From positions 3,738,507-3,802,506 of the forward strand of contig CM074809.1 in NCBI GenBank assembly GCA_037447605.1: DNA of 64,000 nucleotides, read 5' to 3'. This DNA is from Zygnema circumcarinatum. Its lineage: Eukaryota > Streptophyta > Zygnematophyceae > Zygnematales > Zygnemataceae. The position numbers and the translations under genes were made by a program. Under the pieces are notes generated by a model. That model searched no databases. It worked only from the letters and a program-made list of their open reading frames with translations, and had not been told where the DNA came from. Shown one piece after another: positions 63,001-64,000 of the stretch (its first letter is position 1; each line of letters opens with the position of its first letter).

Positions 63001-63945
63001 CCCTCAACATTCTTATCATAATCAACTCCTTTACCATCCTGTTTTTGCTAACCTTGACTATGTCCAATATCCCTCTTTACTTGAAAGCCCAAGAAACCCT
63101 AAAAGAGAGCATAGAGATAGGTACTGTGAGAGCTCGGTGCCTTCCATGGCGGCCCTCTCCCGCCCCGCTGAGATGTCGGGAGAGGAGAGAGGTAGCAGCG
63201 ATTCCTGCCGACGTTTCTTTCTCATAGAGATGCATGCAGATTCCGTTGGACCGCCGTAAAGTTTGGACATAGAGCCCTTCTCCCTTACTGCTTTGGCTTC
63301 CTTCTTTCTCTCTCTTTACTTCCCCACGCTTCACTCCTTTTGATGAGAGGGAAACATTGGGGTCGAGGTCGATGGTGGGTTCCAATCCTGAACTCAGACC
63401 CGGGGCAGATTTGTAGAAAGAATCAGCTGAATTATCCTCATTCATGGTAGTATTATGAATAGTTTCGGATGGAAAATGGGATGTGATGACTCCATCTGCA
63501 TGAAGAAGCTCCCAACGCAGTCGTGCCGCAAGGAACAGTAAAAAGTGGGCGTCTGTTCGAGCATAGTGGAGCATAGCGGGAGGGAGAGGTCTCTCCCTCC
63601 AATCAGCTCGCTGCATTCAGTTCATGGAAATTGAAGTAGTTACAAAGCTATTGGCATATTTGCAAGAATCAACACTCCTATGGATAAAGTTTCTGGAAGG
63701 AGATAAGTATGACTGAAATAAAGCATAGAACCCTAAAGTCCCAAACGATCAAAAACCACCTGAACCTGCGGAAACACTAAAATCTCGGAAACCCCTTTGG
63801 TCCACCTCCTGATATCTTTTGAACAAAAGGAAAAGAGTAATAAGGAGAAGTACCTGAAAAGATTTGTCGGGAATAACTCCACAATACGATTGCAGGAGAT
63901 AAGCGAGAGACCTCTGCGGCTTTGCTAACACGCTGCAGGCCTGCT
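60085..63945 (-). CDS. RRP6L3: RRP6-like 3 / EXD2-type 3'-5' exonuclease with C-terminal HNH-like domain, 5' partial
   Basis: Minus-strand exons: 63945-63854, 63610-63125, 62993-62934, 62651-61957, 61748-60495 and 60208-60085. All are in phase, and the 5' end lies beyond 64000. Exon 1 here (QACSVLAKPQRSLAYLLQSY) and the next (RADWRERPLPPAMLHYARTD, with the Y-x-x-x-D of the ExoIII motif) are the end of a DEDDy exonuclease domain. ALCEWRDCTARTEDESLRFI is the start of an HRDC-like domain. NRLLCFCDKKKLEWYVKRGL leads into the EXD2-type C-terminal domain with C-x-x-C (CVACGES), CYRQHFPEHLKSHRSHDIVL and LLCVDCHEVAH, a zinc-binding HNH-like fold. After a long charged linker the protein ends YREFGDFSVYNPERR. 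Homologs act in RNA or DNA end trimming; localisation is not evident here. The exonuclease I/II motifs are outside the window. Confidence 0.92.
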
Positions 63946-64000
63946 CTGCATAGCACATCACAGAACTCCCTATAGTATCGTGGATCACATGCCCACAATA

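Overview
The window is nuclear DNA from a eukaryote of the green-plant (streptophyte) lineage. Genes are split by short GT-AG introns, mostly 100-500 bp. A complete U6 snRNA gene has the plant-type 3' end and a plant-style USE plus TATA promoter, and several proteins match plant families: an RRP6-like 3 / EXD2 exonuclease, a BAT1-type amino acid permease, a plant class I/II-like small heat shock protein and a plant-type alpha/beta hydrolase. Other families here are better known from animals (KIAA0930/DUF2045, SLC18-like transporters, NXPE/PC-esterase), so a charophyte alga or early-diverging land plant fits better than a flowering plant. I cannot name the species. Start and stop codons and splice sites below were read by eye, and exon phases were checked arithmetically.

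Left part (1-29 kb). A truncated LINE end (1-306) is followed by a convergent pair of SLC18/DHA1-like MFS transporters (989-2886 +, 5293-3576 -). Next come a TMEM128-like membrane protein (7585-9120 +), an eight-exon alpha/beta hydrolase (11994-9644 -), a 589-bp pogo/Tc1-mariner-like MITE, and a convergent pair of novel nuclear-looking proteins of almost equal length (14196-15584 +, 18188-16131 -). An SLC38/AAAP amino acid transporter (20328-22715 +) and an 11-exon KIAA0930/DUF2045 gene (23498-28894 +) complete this part.

Middle part (29-46 kb). A second MITE copy carries a nested LINE fragment (30028-31150). After it lie a four-exon unrecognised protein (32581-36033 +), an unrecognised minus-strand gene with a truncated U6 copy inside it (about 38.3-36.1 kb), an Hsp20 gene with TATA box and heat shock element (39175-38687 -), and a ten-exon NXPE/PC-esterase gene (40929-44842 +) flanked by a diverged 0.5-kb direct repeat.

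Right part (46-64 kb). This is a mosaic of gene fragments and satellite DNA. It holds two internal STT3 exons on the minus strand and an STT3 C-terminal exon on the plus strand 11 kb away, half of a SYLF gene, and a BAT1 permease remnant. A new four-repeat protein with a minisatellite-encoded tail (50096-48747 -), a Mutator-like element with 9-bp target duplications (50279-51105) and a 3.3-kb purine satellite lie among them. The window ends with U6 (59270-59168 -) and the RRP6L3/EXD2-type exonuclease, whose 5' end runs off the right edge.

The strongest novel signals are the nested transposon family, the MULE, the strand-split STT3 gene whose fragments adjoin simple repeats, the four-repeat (LNQ-FLL) protein, and the pair of equal-length unknown proteins.
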